From NCBI GenBank assembly GCA_015039465.1, contig MU130378.1, positions 2,380,763 to 2,444,762 on the forward strand: DNA of 64,000 nucleotides. Reading direction: 5' to 3'. Numbering within the stretch: position 1 is the stretch's first letter; every line of letters starts with the position of its first letter. Position numbers and translations under genes: made by a program. Below the pieces are notes generated by a model. The model was not told where the DNA came from. It worked only from the letters and a program-made list of their open reading frames with translations, and searched no databases. This DNA comes from Phlegmacium glaucopus (Eukaryota > Basidiomycota > Agaricomycetes > Agaricales > Cortinariaceae). Shown here in pieces: positions 21,334 to 33,591 of the stretch.

Positions 21334-23794
21334 ATGCCTTCCACATCCAATGCCCCCAAACGCAAGGTGGAAATAAGAATAAGGCAGCACATACCAGTAA
21401 TTCCCGTGATGCTCCAACTAGTAAAAGACAAGGTATGTGTCTCGCCATCCTCAGTTACTTCTGGATTTCATGTTTTCTTTATAGCTCCTACCAACGAGCT
21501 TACAACTGACAAAGGCACAGAAAAAGGTAAATACTCCTACCCTTACTGCCAAAATCAAACCAGTTACTCAATCTACTACACAGAGAATGCTGGAGAACCA
21601 ACTGGGCGAGCAGTTCGGGCTAATCATGGTCGGGGTGGGCATGCCTACCAACTAGAGAACGCATTGAATCCCATAATGAGAGATCAAGCTTGCAAGGCAA
21701 ATGAAGGCATCCCTGAGAACGTACCTGAGAACCCTATGGCACCTCAAGCGTTATACAAAGCACGGTCAGGAAAAAATGGGGTAATATCAGTGTTTTATTC
21801 TTTATAAGTTGTAACTAACTTTCAAGTAATTAGAAGCAAGACTCAAAGGTAACAAAAACCACTCCAAAGTTGCCACAACCTGAGGCTACATTGCCTCGAG
21901 CTGGCCCAGAGCCGGTTTTTCAGATGGCCCCAAAGGACTCATGATTTGGTTTTTCTACCAGAGAAGGACTGCGTCTGCAAGCTAACCAATTCAATCTGAC
22001 TCAGAGGAGACCTGTTCCCAACATTGAGGGAGACAGTGACAATAGTAATAATGATGACGACGGCAACAATGATGATAATGATAGCAACAACAACAATAAT
22101 GATAGCAACAACAACAATAATGATAGCAACAACAACAATAATAATAGCAACAATGAAAATGGCGACAACAACAATGATGATAACGACGACAGCAGCAACA
22201 ACAGTGACGACGATATCTATTACAATGGCAATGAAAGTGACAAACACATGGGTAAGTGACTATTACAGTCGGTAGTTATATCTTAACTGATTCTATGAGG
22301 GCCTGATTTGCCCTGACAATAGAAATCGATGAAGCTTCACCTTCAGAAGATGAAGCGGCAGCTCAAGCGGCTCTACACTCATTTCAAGGTAATAATTCCT
22401 TTCATTTGCAGCTTCAGCAACTCATATATTATAGATGAAAACCTTAACGATGAGGTACTATATCATATCGTCACTCATTCCTTACTGAAAATTTTGTCCA
22501 GAATGATGCCATTGATGTGCTTGAAGACCACCGTATGCGCAACCATCCCATACATCCACCTCACCCTGAGGCCCTGGCAAACGCTGCTGCCCGCCAATCA
22601 TATGGGCATCAACTCAAAGATGACGACCTCAAGGCCGATGAAAATGAAGACGATGATTCATCTACCCATCAGGCTCGTCGCTATTCAAAGACACCAAGGG
22701 ATGCAGAACCCAAACCAACAACCATGAAATACTACCCCCCAGGCTGGCAGACTATGCTCGAGATGGCGAAGAATAACATGAGAAGGCATGTAGCCCTCGT
22801 TAATGCCTTCCCACGAAGAGACAGAGACCTCAAGGAGGCGACTCTCATTCTCAACAATACAGTCACTGAATATCAAAGGATTGAAGGCAATGCTCTAGAG
22901 CCAGGTTGTTTCATACGTCTTTTTAACCCATCAGTTATTGATCATCTGTTTTAGAATATTCCCCGGATCGAGATATGAGCATTCTGGTAGAATCTTACAT
23001 TCCCATCATTCAACATCTACTAACTCCCTGCTTAGGTTTTCAATGAGCATTCGTCGTTTCACCAGAAATTAAAAAAGGTTATTCAGGGCATCATGTTAGC
23101 AAAATATTTGAATCTACTTTGCCCACCCAAATTCAAAGGAGGCAATCAACAAGAGGAGTACAACTTGGTGCAACAAGTGGTTCACAAATCACTAAAGGAA
23201 GGTCTCTTTCTTCGGGGCGGAGAAGATGAAAATGTGCGTTTTCTTTTGTTTCAGTATTTCTTTCTTACATTTCTTGCTACATTTGAAGGGCAAATGCAAA
23301 AACATTGCACATCCAGCAATACCTGCTGTGATTCACAAGTTTTTCTATACCGATAAGGATTGTCTTGCAGCGCTCTACCACCAAGACTTCGAACACACTG
23401 TCCCTGATTACGCCATTGCCCTAGTCATGACTTGCGTAAATACCTCTTTCTCGTATCAAATGACCTCCACTAATGATTATATTATAGATTAAAAATTGCC
23501 TCGAAGAATACACTGACTACGGTTATAGAAAACCAATCACCTTAGACGGAGACACATACAGAGTGGTAATGAAACATCATCTCCACCTGATTGAAACACT
23601 GAAGGGCCATGCATATCATGGAGCACGATATGAAGCTTGTCGCACCGAATGGGCACGGAAGGGGATGTAAGAAAATTTCTTCGTCTTTAACTTATTAATT
23701 CAATTCATTGACCCTTATTTACTTTATTAGGCAACTTCTGGAACAAGATAAAGCCCCAGTAGCTCGTTATGCTCCCGCATTACAACTTGACTGA
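21334..23794 (+). CDS. DUF6532-like agaric protein, several introns
   Basis: Start uncertain (ATG 21334). N-terminal region of low complexity, including an Asn/Asp run at about 22035-22215. Exons then give ASPSEDEAAAQAALHSFQ, HRMRNHPIHPPHPEALANAA and a C-terminal domain beginning YYPPGWQTMLEMAKNNMRRH, continuing through IPAVIHKFFYTD, DYAIALVMTC and the 23490-23670 region to TGA at 23792-23794. This C-terminal domain resembles DUF6532, common in basidiomycetes and of unknown function. Introns were seen at about 22254-22321, 22391-22501, 22904-22953, 23667-23731 and others. No stop or frameshift in the conserved part, so it may be intact; the 5' exons are not resolved. Confidence 0.5.
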
Positions 23795-24118
23795 TAATTG
23801 ATGTCAGTATGTTCTCTCTTATCCCTATTGTCTGTATAGTCCACTGACAAGTTTAGATGCAGGTTCTGTCAAGATAACCTTCTTCTGAGTAGTTAACACC
23901 CTGCTTTATTGCAATGTCTAGTTACTTGTTTTATGTAGCTTCGGAACTCGGTACTTTAATACAATCAATAATGTTTCCAATTATTTCGTTATGCAAAGCT
24001 ATCAGTATTCAGATACAGTATATAAACAAATTGGGGTTATATACTATAGTCTATATATGACTATACTGAGCTTTATAGTACTAAGTAGAAGCCAGGTGTT
24101 TCTGGAGAATAACAAGGT
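23795..24118. other. AT-rich spacer
   Basis: No gene seen. 3' flank of the preceding gene followed by CTATAGT-type repeated sequence leading into the tandem array. Confidence 0.4.
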
Positions 24119-24320
24119 AAGCCTATATAGTAATGAGCCAAACCTATGTAGCGCTCCATAGTAGCAAACTAAGCCTATATAGTAATGAGCCAAGCCTATA
24201 TAGCACTCTATAGTAGCAAACTAAGCCTATATAGTAATGAGCCAAGCCTATATAGCGCTCTGTAGTAGCAAACTAAGCCTATATAGTAATGAGCTAACCC
24301 TATATAGTGCTTCATAGTAC
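24119..24320. repeat. 52-bp tandem repeat, about four units
   Basis: AAGCCTATATAGTAATGAGC begins units at 24119, 24171, 24223 and 24275, exactly 52 bp apart. Each unit has CTATATAG palindromes. Confidence 0.85.
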
Positions 24321-24355
24321 CGGGCAGAGCAAGGCTATTTCTGGACAGAAGTGAT

Positions 24356-24432
24356 GTGACACCGGCCAGTGCTATAAATTAAAGAACCTTTTCTATGGTT
24401 CTATGACGCTGTCCAGCACTGTCCAGTGCCGG
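24356..24432. repeat. Dispersed repeat end, inverted relative to 28651-28735
   Basis: About 77 bp containing AAGAACCTTTTCTATGGTTC flanked by CTGTCCAGCACTGTCC-type sequence. The reverse complement of 28651-28735 matches it closely. Probably the ends of two related DNA-transposon remnants in opposite orientation. Confidence 0.65.
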
Positions 24433-25349
24433 CAAGCTGACCCCCAGTTTGCAGATGGACATGGAATCATATGTATTATAGTGAGCGACGGCATTTCCGT
24501 ATTGGGCGCTTATGGATTCTGTGTTGTATTTGCACATCATATTCTCAATACAATCATCGGTGTGATTTGGAGCACGCTGCTTGATTATTCCCAAGACTGT
24601 ACACGAGTGACAAATCGTTTCAAAGTTGAGCTGTGGGAAGATTGCAGCAATGGTGGAACTCGGTGATAGGACCCAGGAGATGTCTAGGGATGTAAACGCA
24701 CCATTTTCGCGGTTTCACAACCTTTGCAGTATACTCGCGGATGCTCACATATTGTTGCGGATACTTGCAGATCATTGCAGGTCATTGCAGATCATTGCAG
24801 GTCATTGCAGGTCATTGCACATACTCACAGAACACTTGCAGATCATCGCAGATGCTTGCAGTCATCACCAACATTTGCATTATCATTCACAGTTGCCAGC
24901 TGTTCTTGCAATCATTAAACATGACTCAAACAAAGGTCACTCAGGTGACTGTATTACTCATCACCTTTATTTTTAGCTTGTCTCCTATGTTTCATTACCA
25001 ATTTACCGGATCCATGTGACTCTGCTTTAACCCACATTTTACATTCTTGTTTCACCTTTCCACACTTAGCTATTGCTAGTTACTATATTATTAGCAGTAG
25101 CAAGTAGGGTAACAAAGGGGGGAACGGACGAATTACCACAGTTTTGATCCCACCTTTGGAACGTCGTACTAAGCTACTCTTGCACTCCTTCAAAATCATC
25201 CTGTGGGCTTCGCTTTTTCTGCGCATTATCTCACACTTTAAAGCGAACCTTCGCACCTCATAAAACCTCACTATCACCTACTGAAGAAAACTACATCAAC
25301 CCCATGAACTACATACTACTTGCGGTCTGTCCCCACCGCAGGTACATCA
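24433..25349. other. Non-coding, with a tandem GCAGATCATT/GCAGGTCATT array
   Basis: No gene seen. Between about 24740 and 24860 a 10-11-bp unit (GCAGATCATT / GCAGGTCATT) is repeated about ten times. Confidence 0.5.
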
Positions 25350-27155
25350 TCAGTAACTCAAAGTTCGGATTGCATCTTTATCTTGTGTTTTGAACACTAG
25401 ATGGTTGGCATTTGTCCAAATCCATGGGTCACTGGGTGGATCGTTGACATTAAGGAATGTATCCTCATCCTGAAGATTGTAAAGGATGTTCTCGAATCCT
25501 ACGACATTCTCGTTGAGCCATTTCATTGTTTCTTCCATATCGTGAACGACAACCTGGCATTGGAGTTGATAAGGCACACAAGTGAGAAATGACTTCATTG
25601 ATATAGGGTCAGCCTAGATCTGCATACACCACCAGGGTACGTTGATGAGGTTGCTCTAAAAGCTAGCCCTCTGTGTCCAGGCGATAGACTCGAATTCTTT
25701 CCCTACAAGCTCATTGGGGGACACAACATCCGGTAGACTCTGCAAGTGCTGAGGGATATCTAAGTACATTCGTCTATCTTCATGATGATCCAGTCGATGC
25801 GTGGAAGCCATGTTACAAGGAATAAAATGCAAATTGTCAAGGCTTGACCATAAACACTGGGCACTTTGACCAACACGCAACCACAATAGACCTGAAATAC
25901 AACTGCAGCCTGTTCAGCTCTGTCTCCTACGTCATCCCCAATATGATGGGTGGCCTCTGCGCAAGTGGTGAACAGAGTCATATCCAATCCAGTCTCGCCT
26001 TGAAGCCCGTATTTGTACAAGGTGCTCTCGAGTTCTCCAAATTCAGTAGCAAGGAAATTGACAGAGTCACTACCAAAAGCCGCTTCCAACAATTCCTCTC
26101 GAGCATACAGAACATTTGATGGCATGATATCCCTGTTAGAATTGGGCATGGGCAGAGGCCTACCATGCCCGTAGGGAAGATGAGTGATCCAAATTTTGAG
26201 AAGTTCTTTGTAGGGAAGTAGATCCAGAGACCTCAGGACTGCAGGGGGGTCCGGGTGGTCCTCAAGTTCCGCAAATGTCAATTTGGGTCTGTTTAGGTAC
26301 CTTAAGTTCCCGCACTCTGCAACAAAATCATCCAAAAAATGAGCTGCTGTTTCCGTGCTCAAGCCTTCCGGCAGCATAAAAATCTCTGAAGCGGAACGCA
26401 GCTCCAATTCTGACCCAGGCTGAGTAACTTTCCATATCAGCAGCTATTGCACAATCAGTGAAAGGTCCTCGACAAAACGGTGGATTTCGGTTTGAGCCCA
26501 AGATGCGAAGATCCATTGAGAGCCGGCGTCCAAATTCGAGAAACGCTCAGAGACTGTGGGAGATTCCACATTCATAGCAGATAATATCTTCTCGAACTTG
26601 AATCCTGGAAAGTCATCCGTTTGACTCAAAATTTGGGTCAGACTCTCCGGGTTTGCTTGGCTGTCTGCTTATACCACTGTCAATCCCAAGCGGTCTAGAC
26701 AATCCCACAATTGCTCTTGGGAGTCTCCACAAACAAGAAGCGTCAAGCCACTCGAACATTCCTCAAGAGACACAAAGCAGCAGGGTCAGATAGTTGGCAC
26801 CAAGGGAAATTGAGAGATGTTGGCTGGAGTCATGTCAGGAAACAGATATTGGTCCCAGAAGTCTTGAATCCATTCAATTGTCTCTTGGTCGGCGTCTTCA
26901 ATCATTGGAGAATGAGGTAGCCGAGTTTCAATGAACCCTTTGACACCACCGGAGCTGAGCAAGGACACATTTAAGTCCAGTTTCAAAACAGGTTTGACCT
27001 TGAATTGAGGATGAACAAGACAGTTCAGTAGAAAAATGGGACGTTCCGGAGTTCCCTTTTCAATCCACACAAAGTAGGATGTATCGCCTTCTTTGTCCTG
27101 GAATGTACCAAAAGTACCGTCTGCAAGAGGCAATAGTGGAAGGCCGATTAGGTTT
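25350..27155 (-). pseudogene. Sacsin-like giant protein, C-terminal pieces
   Basis: Read right to left: a stretch beginning NLIGLPLLPLADGTFGTFQ (about 27155-27100), which is the signature style of sacsin-type repeat modules, then FWDQYLFPDMTPANI, then FEKILSAM...ERFSNLDAG (about 26590), then a 200-codon frame (ASEIFMLPEGL...LNRPKLTFAEL, 26400-25760), and a last frame ending at about 25350. The order fits one gene, but the frames change and stops lie between them. Sacsin-like proteins combine HSP90-type ATPase repeats; the ATPase end is not in this piece. Upstream pieces lie beyond 29745. Confidence 0.5.
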
Positions 27156-27241
27156 CAACACTAGTCTGCACAGAGTCTCTGTCTGTTGCCTTGTCTACGA
27201 TATTTTTCCCCACATCAGTAAACTCGGGGCCGGCTTACCGG

Positions 27242-28650
27242 TATAAATCGTTGTTGTTGTTATATATAAACACCAACCAGAGAGCAGTGGACTAGTCTTT
27301 AAGTCAAAAGCCTCCCTGTTGTTCGTTTAGGGAAGGTATAACCTTAGACTTGTATCACACAGAGGTAGGGGGTGAGAATAGAGATGAGAAGGGATGAGGA
27401 TGAATGAGGAAGAGTCTTCAGTAAGACTATAGCAGTTGACAGTGGGTTGACAGTAAAGGACTGAAAAAGCAAACTCAGAGGGGTTAAGGAAGAGGATGAG
27501 GAAGAATAAGAGGGAGTCTTCAGCAAGACTATAGTAATTGACAGTGGGGATAGATTGACAGTTAAAGGCAGAAAAAGCGAACTTGAGGAAGGAATTCACT
27601 GGAATTCCACTGAGATGATGATTGTTGGGGGGTAAGAATGAATTGAACTGAACTACCTATCCTGGTACAAAAGAGCAGTATTTATACCCTAAGGATGAGG
27701 CTATGTAAAACAATAAAAAAGAAAGAAGTACGCGCTGTCAAAGGAAGAAAGATAAAGAGAGGACAGCTGCGAGAAGAAAAGAACAATGGAAAAGAAAAGG
27801 AACAGTAAAATAATCTGTAATGTGTCAAAGTGCGAGAGAAAAGAAAGGAAGGCAGTGTACATAGTCCAATAGCAAAAATATATCAACTCCATAGGCGTGT
27901 GGTCATGTCAAAATATGAAAGGTCCTGAGTCAACACTTGAAAGGCGCAGCCTTGTTCCCGAGAAAACACTACTTGCCCATGATCCCATGTCGCGCAGCCT
28001 TGATAACACTTGACACACTGCAAGAATAATCCTCTGCTGCTGATTCATCTGCAATTCCTGCTTAGTTGTGATCCTCCTGGACTTCCTAAATTGTCATAAA
28101 GAGGGTGGGAAGGCTTCAGGTACCGCGTGAATAATGGTTTTGGCAGTGAATGATAAGATAAGAGGTAGATGAGTGAGGATAGGGGACTGAGTGAGATCCA
28201 GGAGCGAGGTATGGCAAGATAGATAGCTGAAGTGAAGACTTGTGGGTTCATAGCCACAACAACAATGACAAAGCCTTTGACATAATGGGAGATGTGGCTG
28301 ATGCGTCCATAAACGGGCCGTTCTTGAAATGATGGACCAAAGATACGATCAAACGCGAGCCGATGACCGATGCGAATAGTAGATTGATCGCTTTGTTGTA
28401 TCACTAGCCAAGGGACAAACGGATGGTAGATGTTAAGGAGCATGTCGATAGTGTAAATGATAGACAACATAGTGGAAGACATTGAGGATATGATGAGCGA
28501 TGAGGATGTTATTGTTGAACAAACGATTTGTCAACCAGGAACGCGATTCAGGGCCGCTTCCAAAATAGGTAAGCAAATTCAAAGTCCGCTTATTTTCATG
28601 ATGGCAACTTTTAAGCTTTCTTCTCACGCTACCAATCAGTATTGGTGCGC
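27242..28650. mobile_element. 1.3-kb dispersed repeat, copy B
   Basis: Second copy of 10086-11405, same orientation, about 90 bp longer because an internal GTCTTCAG(C/T)AAGACTATAG-containing block is duplicated (about 27410-27550). It lies between two pieces of the sacsin-like gene. The minus-strand open frame (about 28045-28482) is conserved with copy A and ends with the same residues. Confidence 0.7.
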
Positions 28651-29744
28651 GACACCGGCACCGGACAGCACCGGACAGCACCATAGAACCATAGAAAAGG
28701 TTCTTTTGTTTATAGTGCTGTCCAGTGTCACGGTAACGCTATCCGTAAATAGCCCGACACTAGACAGCACTATAGAGTGTTATAAGGTGCTATATAGGGC
28801 TATAAGGTGCTATATACGGCTATGTTAATACTATCCATAATTAGTTAGAGAGGCCTATTATCTATACTCATAATATTCTAATAGCGTCACAACTGGAGGA
28901 AATTGTTAAAAAAATTATATTCAACTAAGTACTACTACTAGTCTAAGTACTAGTCTAAACATTGTATATACACTACTTATATATACTACTGTAACGGATC
29001 ACCGTCATTGCACCACATCATCATCATCGCACATCATTGTCACTTGTCACTTGTCATTGTCACTTGTCACAGGTCATTGTCACTTGTTGCAGGTCGTCGT
29101 CATTGCAGATCGTTGTTGTTGCAGGTCATCGTTGCAGGTTGTTGTTGTCACAGGCCATTGTTGTCGCATGTTGTTGTTGTCGTCAAATGTCATCGTTGCA
29201 CATTCATTGTCATTCCGACTCATTTGTTATCGTTGGTGTTTGTGCATTGTCATTGTGGATTGTTTGTGCGCTGTTGTCATGTGTTCGTCGTCATGCGTCG
29301 TTCATGTATCATTGTTGTGCGTCGTTATTGGTGCAAAACATGGTGAGGTGGGGCCAAACAAGCCCCAACCATTGTTCCTGGGGCGAAATAAATTAATATA
29401 GTATAATAGATTGATAATAGAAAGTAAAAAAAAAACCATTCATTTGTTGTTGTAAGTATTGTAGTCGTCAGGTGGTGGTGGTGGCGGTATGGAACGATGG
29501 GAACAAATGTTGAACTTACATATTTAGTAGTTTTAGTTTTTGCGCACAGACACTTGATTTAGGGTTGGTTTATTTAACTTAATGAAAAACAATGTATTCT
29601 AATGTGACATAGTGACGAGGCTAGACTATGCTAGACAGCGCTGGTGTGTGTCACATGGATGCTATGAAACTATAATTCACTATAGTTACGGTGATGTGAC
29701 TATAGGATACTATAATTTAGTGTGACATGACTATGACACACTAT
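28651..29744. repeat. Decayed DNA-transposon remnants and simple repeats
   Basis: Begins with the inverted partner of 24356-24432 (28651-28735), continues with GTGCTATATAGGGCTATAAG-type repeats (28780-28830), a TGTCACTTG/CGTTGTTG-rich tandem stretch (28990-29330) and ACTATAG-type repeats up to 29740. No gene seen. Confidence 0.55.
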
Positions 29745-31490
29745 GGGAAATCCCCAAGTTTGCTGATGCAGAAGGTAGTCAATCAGTTCCTCCAGGTCCT
29801 TCAAGTTGGGCTCAGGCACTGAAGTAATGACGCAAGTGTCGTGCAGAATTCCATCCCTCAAAAGGACTGGCTCAACTGTGGTGATTCCAGAATCTTGTGT
29901 AGCACGACGGCTAATATATGTCAGTAGTTTCACAAGCCGATCCGACTGCGACACTGATAATACCCTGCTGACGCTTAAAGGCTCCCTGGCAAGGAGAACA
30001 CAATATTTACCCCCAAGGTGAGGGCTGATGTGATAGAGAAGGTCCACAACACCTACGGTTACAAAAATTGGGAGAACGGCCCATGTGGGTCACAGAAGCA
30101 CATGCCATCACTCAACGCCCAGAGATAAATAATGAAATGGAATAATAATAAGGAGAGGAATAGGTAATGACTGGTATATGCGAGTTGTAGCAGAATGTGC
30201 CAATCCAAGGATAGTGGAGTCATTGTGCTCAACGCACGGAAAGTAATATGACATATAGACAACAGCCGCTACAGATGGATCGTAGGGGTACACCCCACTC
30301 CAAAGACAATTGAGTCGCCATGCTTGACAGATGGAAGACAATAGGTAGAGAGAACAACCACTGAAAGTGGGCCGTAGAAGTACATATCACTCCCCAGACA
30401 ATCAAGTCATCGTGCCTGACACACAGAAAGTAGCAGATAGAGAGAACGACCACTACAAGTGAATCGTAGAAGTGCGCACCACTCCCAGAACGGTCAGTCA
30501 TTGTGCCCGACACACGGAAAGCAACAGATAGGGAGAACGACCACCAGAAGTGAGTTGTAGAAGTGCGCGCCACTCCCAGGACGGTCGGTCATCGTGCCCA
30601 ACACATGGAAAGCAATAGATAGAAAGAACGACCACCAGAAGTGAGTCGTAGAAGTGCGCGCCACTCCCAGGATGGTCGGTCATCATGCTCAACACATGGG
30701 AGATGATAGGGTACACGCCACCCTTGAGACGGGCAAAGCACCTAAGGTAAATTGCAACGAGAGAACGACTTCCCAAAGGAGTCATAGGAGTACGCGCCAC
30801 TCCCAAGACGGTTGAGTCATCGTGCTTGACACATGGAAAACAGTTGGGTATGCACCACCCTTGGGACGGGCAATGCACCAGAGGTGAATCACAATGAGAG
30901 AACAACCACCAAAAGGTGAATCGTAGAAGTGCACACCACTCCCAAGATGGTCAAGTAAATGTGCACATGCACAAGCGAATAGATGACATTCCCAGAGTAA
31001 CACACATAGGTGCAAATACCCAAACTGCGACAAGCACTAACAAGGTGAAGACATCTCCATGCACGAAACACAAAGGAGACTTGTAAAAGGACGCAAGAAA
31101 GTGGATGGGGAGGCATAATTTATTGACTCACCGTGTTCTCCGGTCTGAAAGAGTGTCGAGAGCTTGCTGGAATATGGTGTTCCGGTAGTTGAGCTCCCAA
31201 GAGTCATCATAAAGGGGAACGGGGCACCAGCTCCCATCATAACGCGCACCCACAAATATCCAAACCAGTCAAAGCTGCGAGAGGACGGGATTCATACACG
31301 AAGCGCAAAAGATCCCGCACGTGTTTTGGGCCGGATTCAACTTTTGAGGAGGATCCAGGTCTGGTGTGAAGTAATAAATTGTTGGATGGCAGGGGCAGGT
31401 AAATACGATAGCGGGTATTGATAAACGCCATCCGGGAGGGAATTGAACCCTTAGACATAGAGCTCTCGACGAATCCGGACAGACCTGGGA
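29745..31490 (-). pseudogene. Sacsin-like giant protein, middle pieces
   Basis: Minus-strand frames: 31450-31260 (MSKGSIPSRMAFINTRYRIY ... VRDLLRFVYESRPLAAL), 31255-31130 (WVRVMMGAGAPFPFMM), then after a repeat-filled gap 30050-29745 (VDLLYHISPHLGGKYCVLL ... LKDLEELIDYLLHQQTWG). The last fits directly in front of the NLIGLPLLPLADG piece that now starts at 27155, so about 2.6 kb of repeats was inserted between them. It lies in the same order and strand as 25350-27155. Confidence 0.45.
30281..30960. repeat. 92-bp minisatellite
   Basis: The CGTAGAAGTGCGCGCCACTCCC-type core recurs at about 30281, 30373, 30464, 30556, 30648, 30782 and 30921. Spacing is 91-92 bp for the first four intervals, then 134 and 139 bp where an extra 45-bp piece with CACCCTTGAGACGGGCAA is added. 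It lies between two sacsin-like coding pieces. Confidence 0.85.
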
Positions 31491-31498
31491 GACGACAG

Positions 31499-32659
31499 TA
31501 GGGATGCCGAAGTTCGGTTCTGAACCGGTCCAGAGAACCAGAACCAGCTGAACCGAACCGCGGTTCTGGTTCGGTTCTAGTTCTGGTTCACCCCCAGCCA
31601 TCTGGTTCTGGTTCTGGTTCTGGATTGGCCAGAAATCTGAGAACCAGTTCTGAACCGGTTCGAACCAGTTCTGAACCACTTTATCCCAAGGCAAATACTT
31701 AAGTAAGATATCTACTTATTTGCATGTTAAATGACACACTACCTGTATCCATAATGAAAATATTTATTCAAGTCACCAACACTATATATTTCCAATCAGA
31801 AGTACATCATTCTTTGGTCTGGCATAGTACATAATCAATAACATGTCTCATTTACTTTATAACTTCAGGTTTACCAAAATACTAATATAAAGATAATGGA
31901 GTTATGGAAAATAAATAATCAAATAGTGTCATGTGAAAATAATAAAATGATAAGTGGTACAATACCAGAATAAATGAAAAATGACAAGTTTGTATTTCAT
32001 TATTAATATTATTAGTTTTACCTTTCACTGATTTATCTGGAATAAGAGGTAACCAATTTAGACCTTTTATAAAAAATGATTTAGAGTTTGGGCTGAACTG
32101 GTCATGTTCAGGTACTCAGGTGAAAGTTGGGGCCAAATGAAAATGAAGAGTAGAAATGAGAGGGGAACTAAGTTTGTTGGTGAGGTGGAATTTACAGTTT
32201 TGGAATTAGGTTTGGGCTTGGGTGTGAAGCTCATTGGGTCTGGGTGTTCATGTGAAAGACTGAAAGTCAGGAGTTGGACTGATTGGATGGAAAACTGAGT
32301 GTTACCTAACAATAGTATTTTTTCTTTTCATGTTTGCTATTAGTGATGTCATGGTTATAACACCAATACTACAAACTTCTGGCCTCAACTTTTAAGATAT
32401 ATTTATAAATAAGGTGTAATTTTAGAAAATAAAATTTAAAATGAGAATTTCTTGTCTAATTGGTGATATCCTAACAAAAGTCTATTTTTAACTGGTTCTT
32501 ATGGTTCAAACTGGTTCTGAACCAGAACCGAACCAAGAGAACCGGTTCTGTTGGTTCTGTTCTGGTTCTGGTTCTGGTTCTAGTTTTCCTAAGTGGTTCT
32601 GGTTCTGGTTCTGAGAAAATGGGTCCCGAACTGAACCGAACTGAACTTCGGCATCCCTA
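31499..32659. mobile_element. Non-autonomous hAT-type element, 1,161 bp, target duplication gacgacag
   Basis: Terminal inverted repeats TAGGGATGCCGAAGTTC (17 bp perfect), 8-bp direct flanking duplication gacgacag (31491-31498 and 32660-32667). The TAGGG start and 8-bp duplication are hallmarks of hAT. Both ends carry arrays of the hexamer GGTTCT in opposite orientation; the core is AT-rich and codes for nothing I can see. Across the insertion the flanking minus-strand frame reads on (DLCRL / PGLSG), so it interrupts the sacsin-like gene. Confidence 0.9.
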
Positions 32660-32667
32660 GACGACAG

Positions 32668-33017
32668 AGGTCATTGGTGTTTCTCAAAAATTTGAGCATG
32701 CACTCTAGAAGGGCTGTGCAGTCATCTTCCTTCTGATGTGAAGTGAATAAGTTGACTCAACAGATAGATAGGTCTCTTATGAGTCTAGAACCGAGGGATG
32801 TTTGTTTCGAGTTCTCTTCTGCTGGGCTGAAGAACCATGTGGATCTGGCTATCATGAGCCGGAAGTATCCTAGTCCAGTGTGAATACGTGGCCAGCAGAC
32901 ATGAGGAAGAGAAGTCCATCGAAAAAAAGATTTCTCGTAGGTTGAATGAGAAATTGACGCAGCATGAAAGCCAGATCCTGACACAGAAAGATGAGGAGAG
33001 CTTTCTCTCCTTGGCAA
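32668..33017 (-). pseudogene. Sacsin-like giant protein, upstream piece
   Basis: Minus-strand frame with HVCWPRIHTGLGYFRLMIARS and, after a shift, LLECMLKFLRNTNDLCRL running into the hAT insertion. No ATPase domain is visible further upstream, so the gene is also truncated at its 5' side near 33.1 kb. Confidence 0.4.
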
Positions 33018-33591
33018 CAGTTGCGCGTACTTATTTGTACATATGTAAAACTAAGTACGTCGGCGGTCAGGATCTTGTTTTTTGCCGCTCACGTTATCTT
33101 ATCCAGGCTCATCACGGATTTAGATAGTGCGCCCATCAAGCAGTGGCGGACTACATCAACACCATTGACACTTATATAAAATTTTCGAGCAAATTGTGAA
33201 TCATCTATCTCAAGTGCGGAGCATAACAAAGAAATTTTTGAGTGAAAAATGACAGGGATCCTGGCAGTGGTATAGCAGCTAGAATCTATTGAACCTTGAC
33301 AAAGTGAGCAACTAGGTACTAGTTAATGAATGGATAAAACATAGGGAGATGAAAACATTACCTCAGTGTCAGCACGAGAGTGAGTGAACAACTGGGGTAT
33401 CAGAAAGTAAAGTAAGTCGTATACAAAGAAAAAGGGCATTGTAACAAGTGGATTGATGAGGAAATGAATGGACTGATTGAATCAGAAGGGAGGATCTACG
33501 ACACTTGTGACGACGTTGCAAGGAATATAAGTGAAGAGGATCGAAGACTGATGGTGAAGTCGATGATCATGCGAACGATCTGCAATAGAAT

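Noticed and set aside
22001..22247. Minus-strand frames rich in Leu/Ile/Val at the Asn/Asp tract
   Set aside because: Shadow of the plus-strand Asn/Asp low-complexity run, which continues in frame with the DUF6532-like gene.
24740..24860. CRISPR-like array
   Set aside because: The repeat is about 10 bp without spacers of regular length, and the DNA is eukaryotic.
24356..28735. One large transposon bounded by the inverted repeats at 24356 and 28735
   Set aside because: Sacsin-like coding sequence continues outside the right end as well as inside, so two separate small remnants in opposite orientation explain it better.
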